Assembly (NCBI RefSeq): GCF_000515255.1
Contig: NZ_KI911559.1
Span: forward strand, 282,149-346,148
Length of the DNA: 64,000 nt
DNA from: Rhodovibrio salinarum DSM 9154
Lineage (GTDB): Bacteria; Pseudomonadota; Alphaproteobacteria; Kiloniellales; Rhodovibrionaceae
Direction: 5' to 3'
Shown in pieces: positions 19,094 through 29,941 of the stretch (position 1 is the first letter of the stretch; each line of letters opens with the position of its first letter). Made by a program: the position numbers and the translations under genes. The notes beneath the pieces were generated by a model, which saw nothing but the letters and a program-made list of their open reading frames with translations, was not told the DNA's origin and made no database searches.

Positions 19094-19516
19094 TTAGGCC
19101 GCGCCGAGCCGGCTGGCGGCGCGTTCGCCGCCAACGATCGCTGCGGCGACCAGAGCCCCCACCGCGAGCGGCACCGTGACCGTCCAGAACGGCGCGCCAG
19201 TGTCGGCGAGATAGGCAGCGGCGAGCAGCGCCAGGACGCCCGTGGCCCCGGGCAGCGTCCGCAGGATCACGCGGGGCAGGCGGTGCACCACATGCCCGTC
19301 GGCATGCTCGCCAGCCATCGAATTGGCGAAGCTGGCGATCCCGCGGATGTAGAACCAGGCGACCAGCGGCACGGTTGCGATCAGCGCGCTGGTCCCAACC
19401 ACCTTATCGAAGCCGTTCCAGGCCCCTGGGAACATGAACAGCGCCATCGGCAGCCAGATCAGAAACGGCGTCAGCATGAACGCTCCAATCAGCCAGGGGA
19501 TGACGTGCAACGGCAT
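19094..19516 (-). CDS. Small integral membrane protein of unknown function
   Basis: 140 residues with three to four hydrophobic segments, at about residues 8-29, 40-58, 86-105 and 109-127. A charged loop (HADGHVVHRLPRVILRTLPG) lies in the middle. AGGAG sits six bases before the ATG, which supports a real gene. It stands alone between the gcv terminator and a small exported protein gene. I recognise no family or catalytic motif. The flanking stretches 18880-19093 and 19517-19726 show no gene I can support. Confidence 0.65.
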   Translation of the reverse strand: MPLHVIPWLIGAFMLTPFLIWLPMALFMFPGAWNGFDKVVGTSALIATVPLVAWFYIRGIASFANSMAGEHADGHVVHRLPRVILRTLPGATGVLALLAAAYLADTGAPFWTVTVPLAVGALVAAAIVGGERAASRLGAA

Positions 19517-19726
19517 GGGAAGCTCCTGTGCGTAAAAGTCCGAGTAGCACGCTCAGGTATACGCATTTACGCACGCACCGCCAGAGAATCCGCCTGCGAC
19601 CCCTGGCCGCAGTGCGGAAATACGGCGATGCGATTGCAGCGGCGCTTCAGGGACCTGCTGAAATGGCTTTGATATACCGGTCCCACCCACGCCCATCTGT
19701 CCGGGGCTGGTAGACGCGCCGACGGC

Positions 19727-20026
19727 TCAGTTGCGGCGGTCGTCCGTGGAGCTGGAGCTCTGGCCGAATTCCTCGATCGCCAGCTCGCGTAGCGCCTTGA
19801 CCTTGTCCTGACTGACCGTCTCGCCGCGGTTCTGCCGGCGCTTCTCGTCCATCGTGGTGCGCATGTCCGGGCCGGAGACCTCGCCCGTACTGGGCAAGGT
19901 CAGGCCGCCGCCCGTGCTGCCGCCACGCACCGCAGCCCCCTTCGGTGGGCGCACATCGCCCGCCAGCGTGGGTTGCAGCGGCGCGGCCAACAGCGCCGCC
20001 ACACTCACAATCAGGATGCTCCGCAT
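19727..20026 (-). CDS. Small exported protein of unknown function
   Basis: 99 residues. The first 22 (MRSILIVSVAALLAAPLQPTLA) are a typical Sec signal peptide. The mature part is polar, with a Gly/Ser-rich stretch followed by a charged helix-forming segment (MDEKRRQNRGETVSQDKVKALRELAIEEFG) and a Ser-rich end. GGAGG lies six bases before the chosen ATG; a longer start 15 codons upstream lacks this. It sits 75 bases downstream of the acetoacetyl-CoA synthetase gene on the same strand. No family is recognised; periplasmic location is inferred from the signal peptide. Confidence 0.7.
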   Translation of the reverse strand: MRSILIVSVAALLAAPLQPTLAGDVRPPKGAAVRGGSTGGGLTLPSTGEVSGPDMRTTMDEKRRQNRGETVSQDKVKALRELAIEEFGQSSSSTDDRRN

Positions 20027-20100
20027 GCTGGGCCTCCGCTTCTCCGCGCCACCGCGACAGTGTGCCATGGTCGCAACGGTCGGTGCGACGGTACGATGCG

Positions 20101-22074
<1,974 letters not shown>

Positions 22075-22119
22075 GCGGGCTCTCTCCTTCAGATGCGGGG
22101 TCGTTAAGACGGTGCCGGC

Positions 22120-23484
22120 CTACTGGAAGCCGACACTGGGCAGCCAGGTCACGATCTCCGGGAAGAAGAACACGACGGCCAGGCCCGTCAACTGCAGCAG
22201 AATGTAGGGCAGCACCCCTTTGTAGATGTCCACAACGCTGATCTCGGGTGGACAGACGCCTTTGACGTAGAAGATGGCGAAGCCGACCGGTGGGGTGAGG
22301 AACGAGGTCTGCAAACAGACCGCGAACATGATGGTGAACCACACCAGGTCGAAGCCCAGGTCGAGGATCACCGGCGCCACCAGCGGCAGGATGATCAGCG
22401 TGATCTCCACCCAGTCGAGGAAGAACCCGAGCAGGAAGACCACGAACAGGATCGTGAGCAATATGCCTTCCGGCGGGAACGGCAGGCCCAGCAGGGCCTC
22501 CTCGATCACCCGGTCGCCGCCCAGGCCGCGCAACACCACCGCGAAGGCGGTCGCGCCCAGGAAGATCGCGAAGATGAACGAGGTGGTGCGCGTCGTCTGC
22601 GCGATACTGTCCTTCAGGACCTGCCAGGTCAGGCGCCGGTTGGCCGCGGCCAGCAGCGTCGCGCCGACCGCACCGACGCCCGACGCTTCGGTTGGGGTCG
22701 CCAAACCGGCGAAGATCGATCCCAGCACCGCCAGGATCAGCCCAGCGGTCGGCACGACCGCAACCAACACGTCCCAGATCACCCGGGGCGTGATCTTCGG
22801 CAGATCCGCCGGCAGCGGCACCGCCTTAGGACGGAAGATACCGAGCGCCAGCACGTAGACGATGTACATCGCGCCCAACAGCAGGCCCGGGAAGAAAGCG
22901 CCCAGGAACAGATCGCCGACGCTCGCCTCCGGCCGGGCCAGACGATCGGCCATCAGCACCAGCATGATCGACGGCGGGATCAGGATGCCGAGCGTGCCGG
23001 TGGCGCAGCTGGTCCCGACCGCGAGCGACTTGGAGTAGCCGTTCTTCAGCATCACCGGGATCGACAGCATGCCGAGCAGTACCACGCTGGCGCCGATGAT
23101 GCCGGTGGTGGCGGCCAGGAGCACGCCCAGCACGATCACCGTGATGGCATAGCCGCCGCGCACCGCGCCGAACAGCTTCACCATGTTGTTCATCAGCTTC
23201 TCGGCCACGCCCGACTTGTCGAGCATGATGCCCATGAAGATGAACATCGGCAGCGCGACCAGGGTGATGTTCTCGACCAGCGACCACAGCCGCTCCGGCA
23301 ACAGCCCGATCGAGCTGCCCCAGTCGAACCACAGATCGGCGCCGAACTGCTCCACCGCCGTAATGCCGACGACGGTCCAGATCACCGCCGTCCCGCCCAG
23401 CACCCAGGCCACCGGAAAGCCGGTGAACAGCAGGGCGCCGAAGGTGGCGAACATGCCGATGACGAAGATTTCTTCCAGGCCCAC
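22120..23484 (-). CDS. dctM: TRAP transporter large permease (DctM-like)
   Basis: A 454-residue inner-membrane protein, the ion-coupled transport subunit of a tripartite ATP-independent periplasmic transporter. It has about 12 hydrophobic segments, including family-typical ATTGIIGASVVLLGMLSIPVML and the repeat-related GTLGILIPPSIMLVL, plus LGFFLDWVEITLIILPL later. The start is a GTG at 23484. The gene follows the DctQ-like gene after 80 bases and precedes aacS; with dctP it makes a complete TRAP system. Confidence 0.95.
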   Translation of the reverse strand: MGLEEIFVIGMFATFGALLFTGFPVAWVLGGTAVIWTVVGITAVEQFGADLWFDWGSSIGLLPERLWSLVENITLVALPMFIFMGIMLDKSGVAEKLMNNMVKLFGAVRGGYAITVIVLGVLLAATTGIIGASVVLLGMLSIPVMLKNGYSKSLAVGTSCATGTLGILIPPSIMLVLMADRLARPEASVGDLFLGAFFPGLLLGAMYIVYVLALGIFRPKAVPLPADLPKITPRVIWDVLVAVVPTAGLILAVLGSIFAGLATPTEASGVGAVGATLLAAANRRLTWQVLKDSIAQTTRTTSFIFAIFLGATAFAVVLRGLGGDRVIEEALLGLPFPPEGILLTILFVVFLLGFFLDWVEITLIILPLVAPVILDLGFDLVWFTIMFAVCLQTSFLTPPVGFAIFYVKGVCPPEISVVDIYKGVLPYILLQLTGLAVVFFFPEIVTWLPSVGFQ

Positions 23485-23564
23485 GGTGTCTTTGCGTCCG
23501 TTATGCGCGTGTTTCGTGCCGGCAGGTTGGGCGAATTGCGGGGCGGGAGCCGCAGCGACCGGGG

Positions 23565-24254
23565 CTAGCCGGTCTGATCGTCGCGCTCAAGAGCTCCGAC
23601 GTTGGTGGCGCGCACGATCGGGTCCGGTCCGGCCGGCTTGGGCCAACCGAACAGGAGCGCCGTGCACTTCATGAGACGCGACAGCACAGCCACGATCAGA
23701 AGCGCGAAGCTGAGCGGGAGGAAAACCTTGATCGCCCAGCGGTAGGGGAGGCCCGCCGGCGCCTGACTAACCTCGCCCTGCATCCAGGAGGAATAGAAGT
23801 AAGGCCAGCCGAGGTAGAGGCCGATCGCCGCGAACGGCAGCAGCAGGAACAGCAGGCCAAATAGCTCGATCCAGGCCTGCTTCTTCACGCTCAGGCGTTC
23901 GTGCAGCACGTCTACGCGCACATGGTCGTCGGAAACCAGGGTGTAGGACAGCCCGACCAGCCAGGCCGCGCCGGCCAGGTGCCATTCGATCTCCTCCGCC
24001 ATCACCGACCCGGAGCCGAAGGCGTAGCGGCCGATCACGGCGACCAGAATCACGCCGAGCACCCCCAGCCACAGGAAGGAAAAGGCAAAGCCGATCCCGC
24101 GCACCGCCTTGTCCACCGCCAGCGACGGACGCGTGGTCGGAAGTTCGGTGTGATGGACGTAATCGGATTCCACCACGGAATGCTGCTGCACGTTCGGGTC
24201 AGGACGGGGGCTTTTGTCGACCATGGTCGCGTCCGAAGTTTCGAGTGGGCCCAT
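23565..24254 (-). CDS. dctQ: TRAP transporter small permease (DctQ-like)
   Basis: 229 residues from the ATG at 24254, which has GGAGG about ten bases upstream. A hydrophilic, charged N-terminal extension of roughly 50 residues precedes four transmembrane segments (starting at GIGFAFSFLWLGVLGVILVAVIG). EEIEWHLAGAAWLVGLSYTL is the family-typical central part. A C-terminal cytoplasmic tail of about 25 residues ends in DDQTG. It pairs with DctM and links it to the periplasmic binding protein encoded upstream. Confidence 0.9.
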   Translation of the reverse strand: MGPLETSDATMVDKSPRPDPNVQQHSVVESDYVHHTELPTTRPSLAVDKAVRGIGFAFSFLWLGVLGVILVAVIGRYAFGSGSVMAEEIEWHLAGAAWLVGLSYTLVSDDHVRVDVLHERLSVKKQAWIELFGLLFLLLPFAAIGLYLGWPYFYSSWMQGEVSQAPAGLPYRWAIKVFLPLSFALLIVAVLSRLMKCTALLFGWPKPAGPDPIVRATNVGALERDDQTG

Positions 24255-24511
24255 ATGCACACCGCCTCCAAGGCCCAGCTATCGAGGCTGAGGACCTCTC
24301 GGCGCTGGGCTTGCGCCGAAGGCGCGGCGGCGGGTCGGTCAGGGAGTCTCACGCCCGACGCGTCGCGCGCAACGCGTATTCCCGGCTACGCGGTCGGGAC
24401 GGGCCTAAAAAAACGTGACGACGTCGCCAACACCCGGCACACGAGTGCACAGGTGCCGGCGACGCCAGACGTCACGTCCGCCGTGCCGAGGAGGGCACGG
24501 CCGTCAGCCGG

Positions 24512-25600
24512 TTACTCGGAGTCCTCGTCGCCCAGGTCCGCCGGCAGGTAAGCGCGCTTGTCCCAGACCTGGTAGGTCTCCTGGAACTTGCGTTGGCTCT
24601 CGTAGACGCGCGCGAAATCCTCGTCGTCCGCGGCCTCTTCCTCAAGCACCTCGCGGGTGACCTGCTGCAGCTCACGCAGGACACTACGCGGAATTTGGTC
24701 GGCGTTCACACCCTTCTCGCGGAATCCTTGCAGGACCTTGCCGTTCTTGTATTCACCCTCGGCAAGGCCGCGCATCGTAGCCGCGGTACAGGTGGTCTCG
24801 ATCAGGGCCTTCTGCTGATCGGTGGTGGCGTCCCACTCCTCCTGGTTGATCAGCATGTACTGCGCGGTGAACGGCTGGTGCCAGCCTGGGAAGAGGTTGT
24901 ATTTCACCACCTTGTTGAAGCCCAGGATCTGGTCGATCGCCGGCATCGAGAACTCGGTGGCGTCGATCGTGCCGGTCTGCAGCGCCTGGAAAAGCTCGCC
25001 ACCAGGCATCATCGTGACCGAGGCGCCCAGCTTCTCCAGCACCTTGCCGCCCAGCCCGGCGAAGCGGATCTTCATGCCCTTGTAGTCGTCCAGGCTTTTC
25101 ACCGGCTTGGAATACCAGCCGGCGGTCTCCGGGCCGATGATGCCACACAACTGGGCGTGCACGTTGAAGCCCTTGTTGGCGTAGACCTCCTGCAGCATCT
25201 CGTGGCCCGGGCCGTAGTAGTACCAGCCGGCGAACGCCCAGGGCTTCAGGCCGAACGGCACGGCCGCAAACAGCGGCACAGCCGGAACCTTACCCTGGTC
25301 GTAGCCGATCCAGGTGTAGCCGGCCGCGACCTTGCCATCGGACACCGCCTCCAGGATGTCGAACGCTGGGACCAGCTTGCCCGGCTCGTAGACCCGCACC
25401 TGCACGCTGCCGCCGCTGGCCGCATTCAGTTGCTCGGCAACGTACTGCGAGGGCGATCCTAGGCCCGGCAGGTTGGACGAAAAGGCGATCGGCATCTTCC
25501 AGCGGATGTCGTCCGCCTGGGCTGGCGCGGCAGCCGCGCCGGCCATGGTGCCGGCGAGCGCGAGCGCGCCGACAGCCGTCTTGAGCTTGGAAATCGGCAT
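24512..25600 (-). CDS. dctP: TRAP transporter solute-binding protein (DctP family)
   Basis: 362 residues. A signal peptide (MPISKLKTAVGALALAGTMAGAAAAPAQA) is followed by a DctP-type binding protein. Family hallmarks are KGMKIRFAGLGGKVLEKLGAS, whose Arg would bind the ligand carboxylate, and MMPGGELFQALQTGTIDATE. The long, aromatic-rich region WAFAGWYYYGPGHEM resembles the subgroup that binds 2-oxo acids or similar ligands. The ligand cannot be fixed by inspection. GGGAGG precedes the ATG by 11 bases. About 250 bases separate it from dctQ, unusually far, so dctQM may also have their own expression signals. Confidence 0.92.
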   Translation of the reverse strand: MPISKLKTAVGALALAGTMAGAAAAPAQADDIRWKMPIAFSSNLPGLGSPSQYVAEQLNAASGGSVQVRVYEPGKLVPAFDILEAVSDGKVAAGYTWIGYDQGKVPAVPLFAAVPFGLKPWAFAGWYYYGPGHEMLQEVYANKGFNVHAQLCGIIGPETAGWYSKPVKSLDDYKGMKIRFAGLGGKVLEKLGASVTMMPGGELFQALQTGTIDATEFSMPAIDQILGFNKVVKYNLFPGWHQPFTAQYMLINQEEWDATTDQQKALIETTCTAATMRGLAEGEYKNGKVLQGFREKGVNADQIPRSVLRELQQVTREVLEEEAADDEDFARVYESQRKFQETYQVWDKRAYLPADLGDEDSE

Positions 25601-25995
25601 CGAGACGTAAACCTCCCTGTGTGTGTCCCGCCAAAACACAAGCAACAAGCGGGACATGTTCGGCGATGGATTTATCCAACGCGGATTCGCACCACGGCGT
25701 CTCACGCGGTGACTCGGGTCTTACTGCCCGTTAGGCCCACGAAGGGCCGTAAAGTGCGCCAAACGCTATCCGTTCCAGCACCATGTCACAAGCCGTGATA
25801 TGTCGTTCTGCCGCGCTGCAAACAAAATCATGAGGTATCCGCTCACTTGTATCGGCCTCCCGGTGTGCCGGGCACGGACACATCGCAAAACGCGTGCACA
25901 ACCCCATGGATTCGCGTGCCCGAGCGGGCACGCATAACGGCCCTGCGCGTTCGCCTTTGCAGCGAGGTTTCCTCTCCGGCTAGCCTTCAGTGGTC
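25601..25995. other. Divergent intergenic region between dctP and the DMT permease gene
   Basis: About 395 bases with no supported gene. Two imperfect inverted repeats with TCAC/GTGA arms are visible, TCAC-GCG-GTGA at 25702-25712 and ATGTCAC-N5-GTGATAT at 25783-25801. They could be operator sites for a regulator of the TRAP operon or the divergent gene. Promoter boxes could not be assigned with confidence. Confidence 0.35.
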
Positions 25996-26946
25996 ATGCC
26001 GCCCGCGTTGCCAGAGCCCAGCAAGCAGATTTCGCGCTCCCGCCGACTCGCCGCGTCGGCAGGCCGGATCCCGTTGCCGGTTCAGGGCGCATTGTTGATG
26101 ACGGCGGCAGCGTTCGGATTTTCCTGCATGAACGCGCTGATCCGTGCCGGTTCCCTGGAGTTGGCGCCGGCGCAGATCGTCTTCTTCCGCAACGTCTTCG
26201 CGCTGGCGTTCATGCTGCCCTGGCTGGTCCGGGTCGGTCGGGCGGGGCTGACGACGCAGCGGCTGGGTATGCACGCGCTGCGCTCGGTGATCGGGCTGAC
26301 GGCGATGACCTGCTGGTTCTATTCGGTCAGCCTGCTGCCGCTCGCCCAGGCGGTGTCGCTGAACTACACCGTGCCGCTGTTCGCCACAGTGGGTGCCGCG
26401 CTGGTGCTGGGGGAGACGGTGCGCGCCCGGCGCTGGACGGCCACCGTTTTGGGCTTTCTGGGGGTGCTGGTGATCGTGCGTCCAGGGGTCCAGGAGTTCA
26501 GCGCGGCAATGGCGTTGCCGATCCTGGCGGCGATGTTCATGGCGACCGCCGCGCTGCTGATCAAGTCGCTGTCGAATACCGAGAACCCGAACGCCATGGT
26601 GTTCTACATGAACCTGCTGCTGACCCCGCTCAGTCTGATCCCCGCGGCCTTCGTCTGGGTTTGGCCCAGCTGGGAGGTGCTGGGGCTGATGGCGCTGGTC
26701 GGCGGGCTTGCCACTATCTCGCACCTGCTGCTGACCCGCGCCTACGCCAAGGCCGACGCCTCGGCGGTGATCCCCTTCCACTACATGCAGCTGCCGTTCG
26801 TCGCCTTGATCGCGTTCGTCGCGTTCGGGGAAGTGCCCGCGCTCTGGACGCTGCTCGGCGCGGCGGTAATCGCCGGGGCGGCGATCTACATCACTCACCG
26901 CGAGGCCCGCGTCGCCAAGGCCGCCCGGCAGGAGGTCGCGGGCTAG
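25996..26946 (+). CDS. EamA/DMT-superfamily membrane transporter
   Basis: About 316 residues with ten predicted transmembrane segments arranged as two EamA repeats. The first starts near GALLMTAAAFGFSCMNALIRAG and the second near MALPILAAMFMATAALLIKSL. Such proteins export metabolites, amino acids or drugs, and the substrate is not visible. A GTG two codons upstream is an alternative start; neither has a strong ribosome site. It is followed after 34 bases by the DMSP lyase gene on the same strand, so the two are probably co-transcribed, hinting at transport of a DMSP-related compound. Confidence 0.85.
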   Translation: MPPALPEPSKQISRSRRLAASAGRIPLPVQGALLMTAAAFGFSCMNALIRAGSLELAPAQIVFFRNVFALAFMLPWLVRVGRAGLTTQRLGMHALRSVIGLTAMTCWFYSVSLLPLAQAVSLNYTVPLFATVGAALVLGETVRARRWTATVLGFLGVLVIVRPGVQEFSAAMALPILAAMFMATAALLIKSLSNTENPNAMVFYMNLLLTPLSLIPAAFVWVWPSWEVLGLMALVGGLATISHLLLTRAYAKADASAVIPFHYMQLPFVALIAFVAFGEVPALWTLLGAAVIAGAAIYITHREARVAKAARQEVAG

Positions 26947-26980
26947 CGCCGCCCCCTCCCTGACGGCTAGGCTCTCGGTC

Positions 26981-27622
26981 ATGGACATCCTGAGCGAACA
27001 ACCCGACTGGCTGTACCTGCTGCGCGAGTATCACGCGACGTTCGGCACCGGCTCTTCCGGCGGCAGCAACGCGATCCGCAGCCACCGCCGGCGGGTGCGC
27101 GAGGAAATCAACCGGCTCGTTCAAGCCGATCCGCCGATCCTGGGCCGGCAGGCGGAGGAAAAACCGGTGACCGCACATCTGGGTCGGGCATTCGACCTGG
27201 CGGCGACCGGACCGCTCAACACCATGGCGGCGACGCTGCGCCGCCTGTCCGGTTATTTCACCTGGGAATGGGGCTATGAGCGGGTGCCGCGCCCTCTCAC
27301 AAAGCGCTACGCCTATTGCGAAATCGCCGGACCGAAAGGCCCGGTGCAGGCGGAGCGGATCATCCTGGGCCTGGTGCTGCTGGCACCGGGAACGACCTAT
27401 CCCCAGCACAGCCATAAGCAGATCGAGGAGAGCTACGTCTCGCTCGCCGGCGCCTGGTCGGAAAACGACGCCGCCGTCTACGCCCCCGGTTCCTTGATCT
27501 TCAACCAGCCGGGCCAGGCGCACCGGATCACGGTCGGCGACCGCGCGCCCTGTCTGCTCGCCTACGCCTGGCTGGGGCCGCCGGAACGCCTGCAGGCACC
27601 GGGCATGACCTTCGGGCGGTGA
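26981..27622 (+). CDS. dddL: Dimethylsulfoniopropionate lyase DddL
   Basis: A 213-residue cupin-fold lyase that splits DMSP into dimethyl sulfide and acrylate. The C-terminal cupin carries the metal ligands His143, His145, Glu149 and His181, plus the catalytic-type Tyr152 in HSHKQIEESY and GQAHRI. Family-wide sequence such as LAGAWSENDAAVYAPGSLIFNQPG and CLLAYAWLGP makes DddL much more likely than the shorter DddQ or DddW. Residues 1-95 are helical, as in DddL. No other ddd or dmd gene is recognised beside it except the upstream DMT permease. Activity is inferred from motif conservation. Confidence 0.9.
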   Translation: MDILSEQPDWLYLLREYHATFGTGSSGGSNAIRSHRRRVREEINRLVQADPPILGRQAEEKPVTAHLGRAFDLAATGPLNTMAATLRRLSGYFTWEWGYERVPRPLTKRYAYCEIAGPKGPVQAERIILGLVLLAPGTTYPQHSHKQIEESYVSLAGAWSENDAAVYAPGSLIFNQPGQAHRITVGDRAPCLLAYAWLGPPERLQAPGMTFGR

Positions 27623-27664
27623 GCGCCGTCGCTCTTGGCCGGTTCAGGAACTTCGCCAGCCCCG

Positions 27665-28327
27665 TTAAATCGGGCTCTCGTCCGCCCTGAGCAGAAACAG
27701 CGCGTGCTCGGCGCGCAGGTTGGCGCGGGTGGGCTTCGCGATTCCCTTGTCGGAGCCGTGCTCGTCGAGCGCGAGCGCGCGCTCGACCGTGATGCCGAGT
27801 TCCTCGGATAGGCTGAGGAAGTCGCGGATCGTGCACAGGTGAATGTTGGGCGTCTCGTACCAGGCGCCCGGCAGCGCCTCCGACACCGGCATAGTGCCTT
27901 GCCACAGCAGCTTCAGACGCACCCGCCAGTGGCCGAAATTCGGGAAGGAGACAATCGCCCGCCGGCCGATCCGCACCAGGTTCGAGAGCACCTCGCGCGG
28001 GTGGTAGGTGGCCTGCAGCGTCTGGCTCAGGATGACGTAGTCGAACGCCTTGGAGGGATAGTCCTGCAGATCGGTGTCGGCGTCCCCCTGCACCACCGAC
28101 AGGCCGCGGCGCACGCTTTCGTTCACGCCGGCCTGCGACAGCTCGATCCCGCGGCCGATCACATTGCGGTCGGCGATCAAATAGTCAAGCAACGCGCCGG
28201 TCTCGCAGCCGACGTCGAGCACCCGGCTACCCGGCTCGACCATCTCGCCGATCAGCGCGAAGTCGGGGCGGACGTGCAGACGCTGGCCGGGAACTTCGGC
28301 CGCCTCGACGGCGCTTGGATGGTCCAT
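27665..28327 (-). CDS. metW: Methionine biosynthesis protein MetW
   Basis: A 220-residue SAM-dependent methyltransferase-fold protein that partners MetX in many proteobacteria and raises its acyltransferase activity. The SAM-binding motif I is VLDVGCETGALLDYL; SKAFDYVILSQTLQATYHPREVL and VSFPNFGHWRVRLKLLWQGTMPV are typical of MetW. It begins five bases after the metX stop, so the pair is co-translated. No methyltransferase substrate is established for the family. Confidence 0.94.
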   Translation of the reverse strand: MDHPSAVEAAEVPGQRLHVRPDFALIGEMVEPGSRVLDVGCETGALLDYLIADRNVIGRGIELSQAGVNESVRRGLSVVQGDADTDLQDYPSKAFDYVILSQTLQATYHPREVLSNLVRIGRRAIVSFPNFGHWRVRLKLLWQGTMPVSEALPGAWYETPNIHLCTIRDFLSLSEELGITVERALALDEHGSDKGIAKPTRANLRAEHALFLLRADESPI

Positions 28328-28332
28328 GGCGG

Positions 28333-29610
28333 TCAAATCTTCAGCCCTCGCAACGACGCGCAGCCTTCCAGGAAGCCGTTGAGCACGGCGAAGAACTCCG
28401 GCTCGTCCAGCAGAAAGGCGTCGTGCCCCTTGTCGGTCTCGATCTCGCAGAACGAGACGTCGGCCGCCGCCGCATTCAGGCCGTGGACGATCTGCCGGCT
28501 CTCCGGGGTCGGGAACAGCCAGTCGCTGGTGAACGAGATCACGCAGTAGCGCACCGGCGTGTCCTTGAACGCCCGCGCAAGCAGGCCGCCGTGCTCCGCC
28601 GCCAGATCGAAGTAGTCCATGGCGCGGGTGATGTAGAGGTAGGAGTTGGCGTCGAACCGGTCGACGAACGCCGACCCCTGATGGCGCAGGTAGCTTTCCA
28701 CCTGGAAGTCGGCGTCGAAGCCGTAGGTGACCGACTTGCGGTCCTGCAGGCGCCGGCCGAACTTGCGGTGCAGCGCCTCTTCCGACAGATAGGTGATGTG
28801 CGCGGCCATGCGCGCCACCGCGAGCCCGCGACGCGGCTTGGTGCGATGGCTGAGATAGGCGCCGTCGCACCAGTCCGGATCGGCCATGATCGCCTGCCGG
28901 CCAACCTCGTGAAACCCGATGTTTTGTGCGCTGTGCCGCGCGGCGCCCGCGATCGGCACGCAGGCGAAGGTGCGCTCGGGATACGACACGCCGAACTGCA
29001 GCGCCTGCATCGCGCCCATCGATCCGCCGATCACACAGAACAGCTTTTCGATGCCGAGATAGTCCAGCAGCATGGTCTGCGCCCGGACCATGTCGGCGAT
29101 CGTGATCACCGGAAAGTCGAGGCCCCACGGCGCGCCCGTCTCGGGGTTGATCTCCTTCGGCCCCTCGGAGCCCATGCAGCCGCCCAGCACATTGGCGCAA
29201 ATCACGAAATACCGGTTCGTATCGAGCACCTTGCCGGGGCCGAGCATGCGCTGCCACCAGCCCGGCCGGTCGGTGTGCGGCGGATCGGCCGGATGCTGGT
29301 CGCCGGTCAGGGCATGGCAGACCAGGATCGCGTTCGACCGGTCCGCGTTCAGCCGACCGTAGGTGCGATAGGCGATCTTGAACGGCCCCAGATCGGTCCC
29401 ACTATCGAGCCTTAGCGGCCGGTCAACGCCCAGTTCCACCACCTGGCCGGCCAGTTCCTGCTGGCTGGGAATATCGGGATCGGCGTGGCTGGCGTCGTTC
29501 ACGGGCAGGTCCACCTTCAAGACATCGCCAACGCCGCGCGCCGAAGACGCGGGCGGTCTGGCCTCTCTTGATCGTTCGCGACGATCGCGCGGCCGGCTGC
29601 GCTTGATCAT
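28333..29610 (-). CDS. metX: Homoserine O-acyltransferase MetX
   Basis: About 425 residues, alpha/beta hydrolase fold. It activates homoserine by O-acetylation or O-succinylation, the first committed step of methionine synthesis. The nucleophile is the Ser of GGSMGAMQ, with the Asp in TSDWLFP and the His in GHDAFL completing the triad. HALTGDQH forms the oxyanion region and [12 protein letters not shown] the adjacent loop; this last region is one of those that separate acetyl from succinyl users, but I do not assign one. About 45 residues rich in Arg, Ser and Pro precede the domain. ATG 29610 is chosen over a GTG at 29640 without a ribosome site. Confidence 0.92.
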   Translation of the reverse strand: MIKRSRPRDRRERSREARPPASSARGVGDVLKVDLPVNDASHADPDIPSQQELAGQVVELGVDRPLRLDSGTDLGPFKIAYRTYGRLNADRSNAILVCHALTGDQHPADPPHTDRPGWWQRMLGPGKVLDTNRYFVICANVLGGCMGSEGPKEINPETGAPWGLDFPVITIADMVRAQTMLLDYLGIEKLFCVIGGSMGAMQALQFGVSYPERTFACVPIAGAARHSAQNIGFHEVGRQAIMADPDWCDGAYLSHRTKPRRGLAVARMAAHITYLSEEALHRKFGRRLQDRKSVTYGFDADFQVESYLRHQGSAFVDRFDANSYLYITRAMDYFDLAAEHGGLLARAFKDTPVRYCVISFTSDWLFPTPESRQIVHGLNAAAADVSFCEIETDKGHDAFLLDEPEFFAVLNGFLEGCASLRGLKI

Positions 29611-29677
29611 GCTCGCGCCAAACCCTTTCGATGCGGGCACAGCCAGCCAACGACTCGGGGTAGTGCGCGGGGGCCTG

Positions 29678-29707
29678 TAGCTAGGAAGGTCGCAGCCACT
29701 CTGTCAA
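29678..29707 (-). promoter_or_regulatory. Predicted promoter of metXW
   Basis: On the minus strand, TTGACA (29707-29702) and TAGCTA (29683-29678) are separated by 18 bases. Transcription would start near 29671, about 60 bases before the metX ATG. The -35 box is perfect; the -10 is moderate. Confidence 0.45.
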
Positions 29708-29941
29708 CGGTTGCCGCGGAACCGGGTTTCACGACGAGCCCGATGGCATTCCGCCGGGAACCGCATACCCCTGGCGCAAAGCCGCTCACAGCCTTGGGTC
29801 GGCGGACGGTTTTATTTTGATTCGCGCCAAGCGGAAGCTTATCACTGGGATCGGTTTGACGCCATCCGCACGCCCCTCGGGCGCGTTGTCCAGGCGGAAG
29901 GCCACTCTTTCATTTCAACACGAAACCTGCGTCCCGAACCC
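29708..29941. other. Divergent leader region between metXW and the chorismate mutase gene
   Basis: About 234 bases beyond the metXW promoter. It should hold the promoter for the chorismate mutase gene, but no convincing boxes were found. An in-frame extension of the chorismate mutase frame reaches back to 29711; its sequence is Arg-rich and unlike the family, so it is not taken as coding. No SAM riboswitch consensus was recognised here or in the metX leader. Confidence 0.3.

Noticed and set aside
29611-29707. Possible SAM riboswitch ahead of metX
   Set aside because: The leader is short and I could not find the pairing pattern or conserved bases of SAM-II or the SAM/SAH classes. A covariance-model search would settle it.
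29711-29941. Long N-terminal extension of the chorismate mutase frame
   Set aside because: It is Arg-rich, lacks similarity to the family, and the ATG at 29942 sits directly before the conserved mutase domain.
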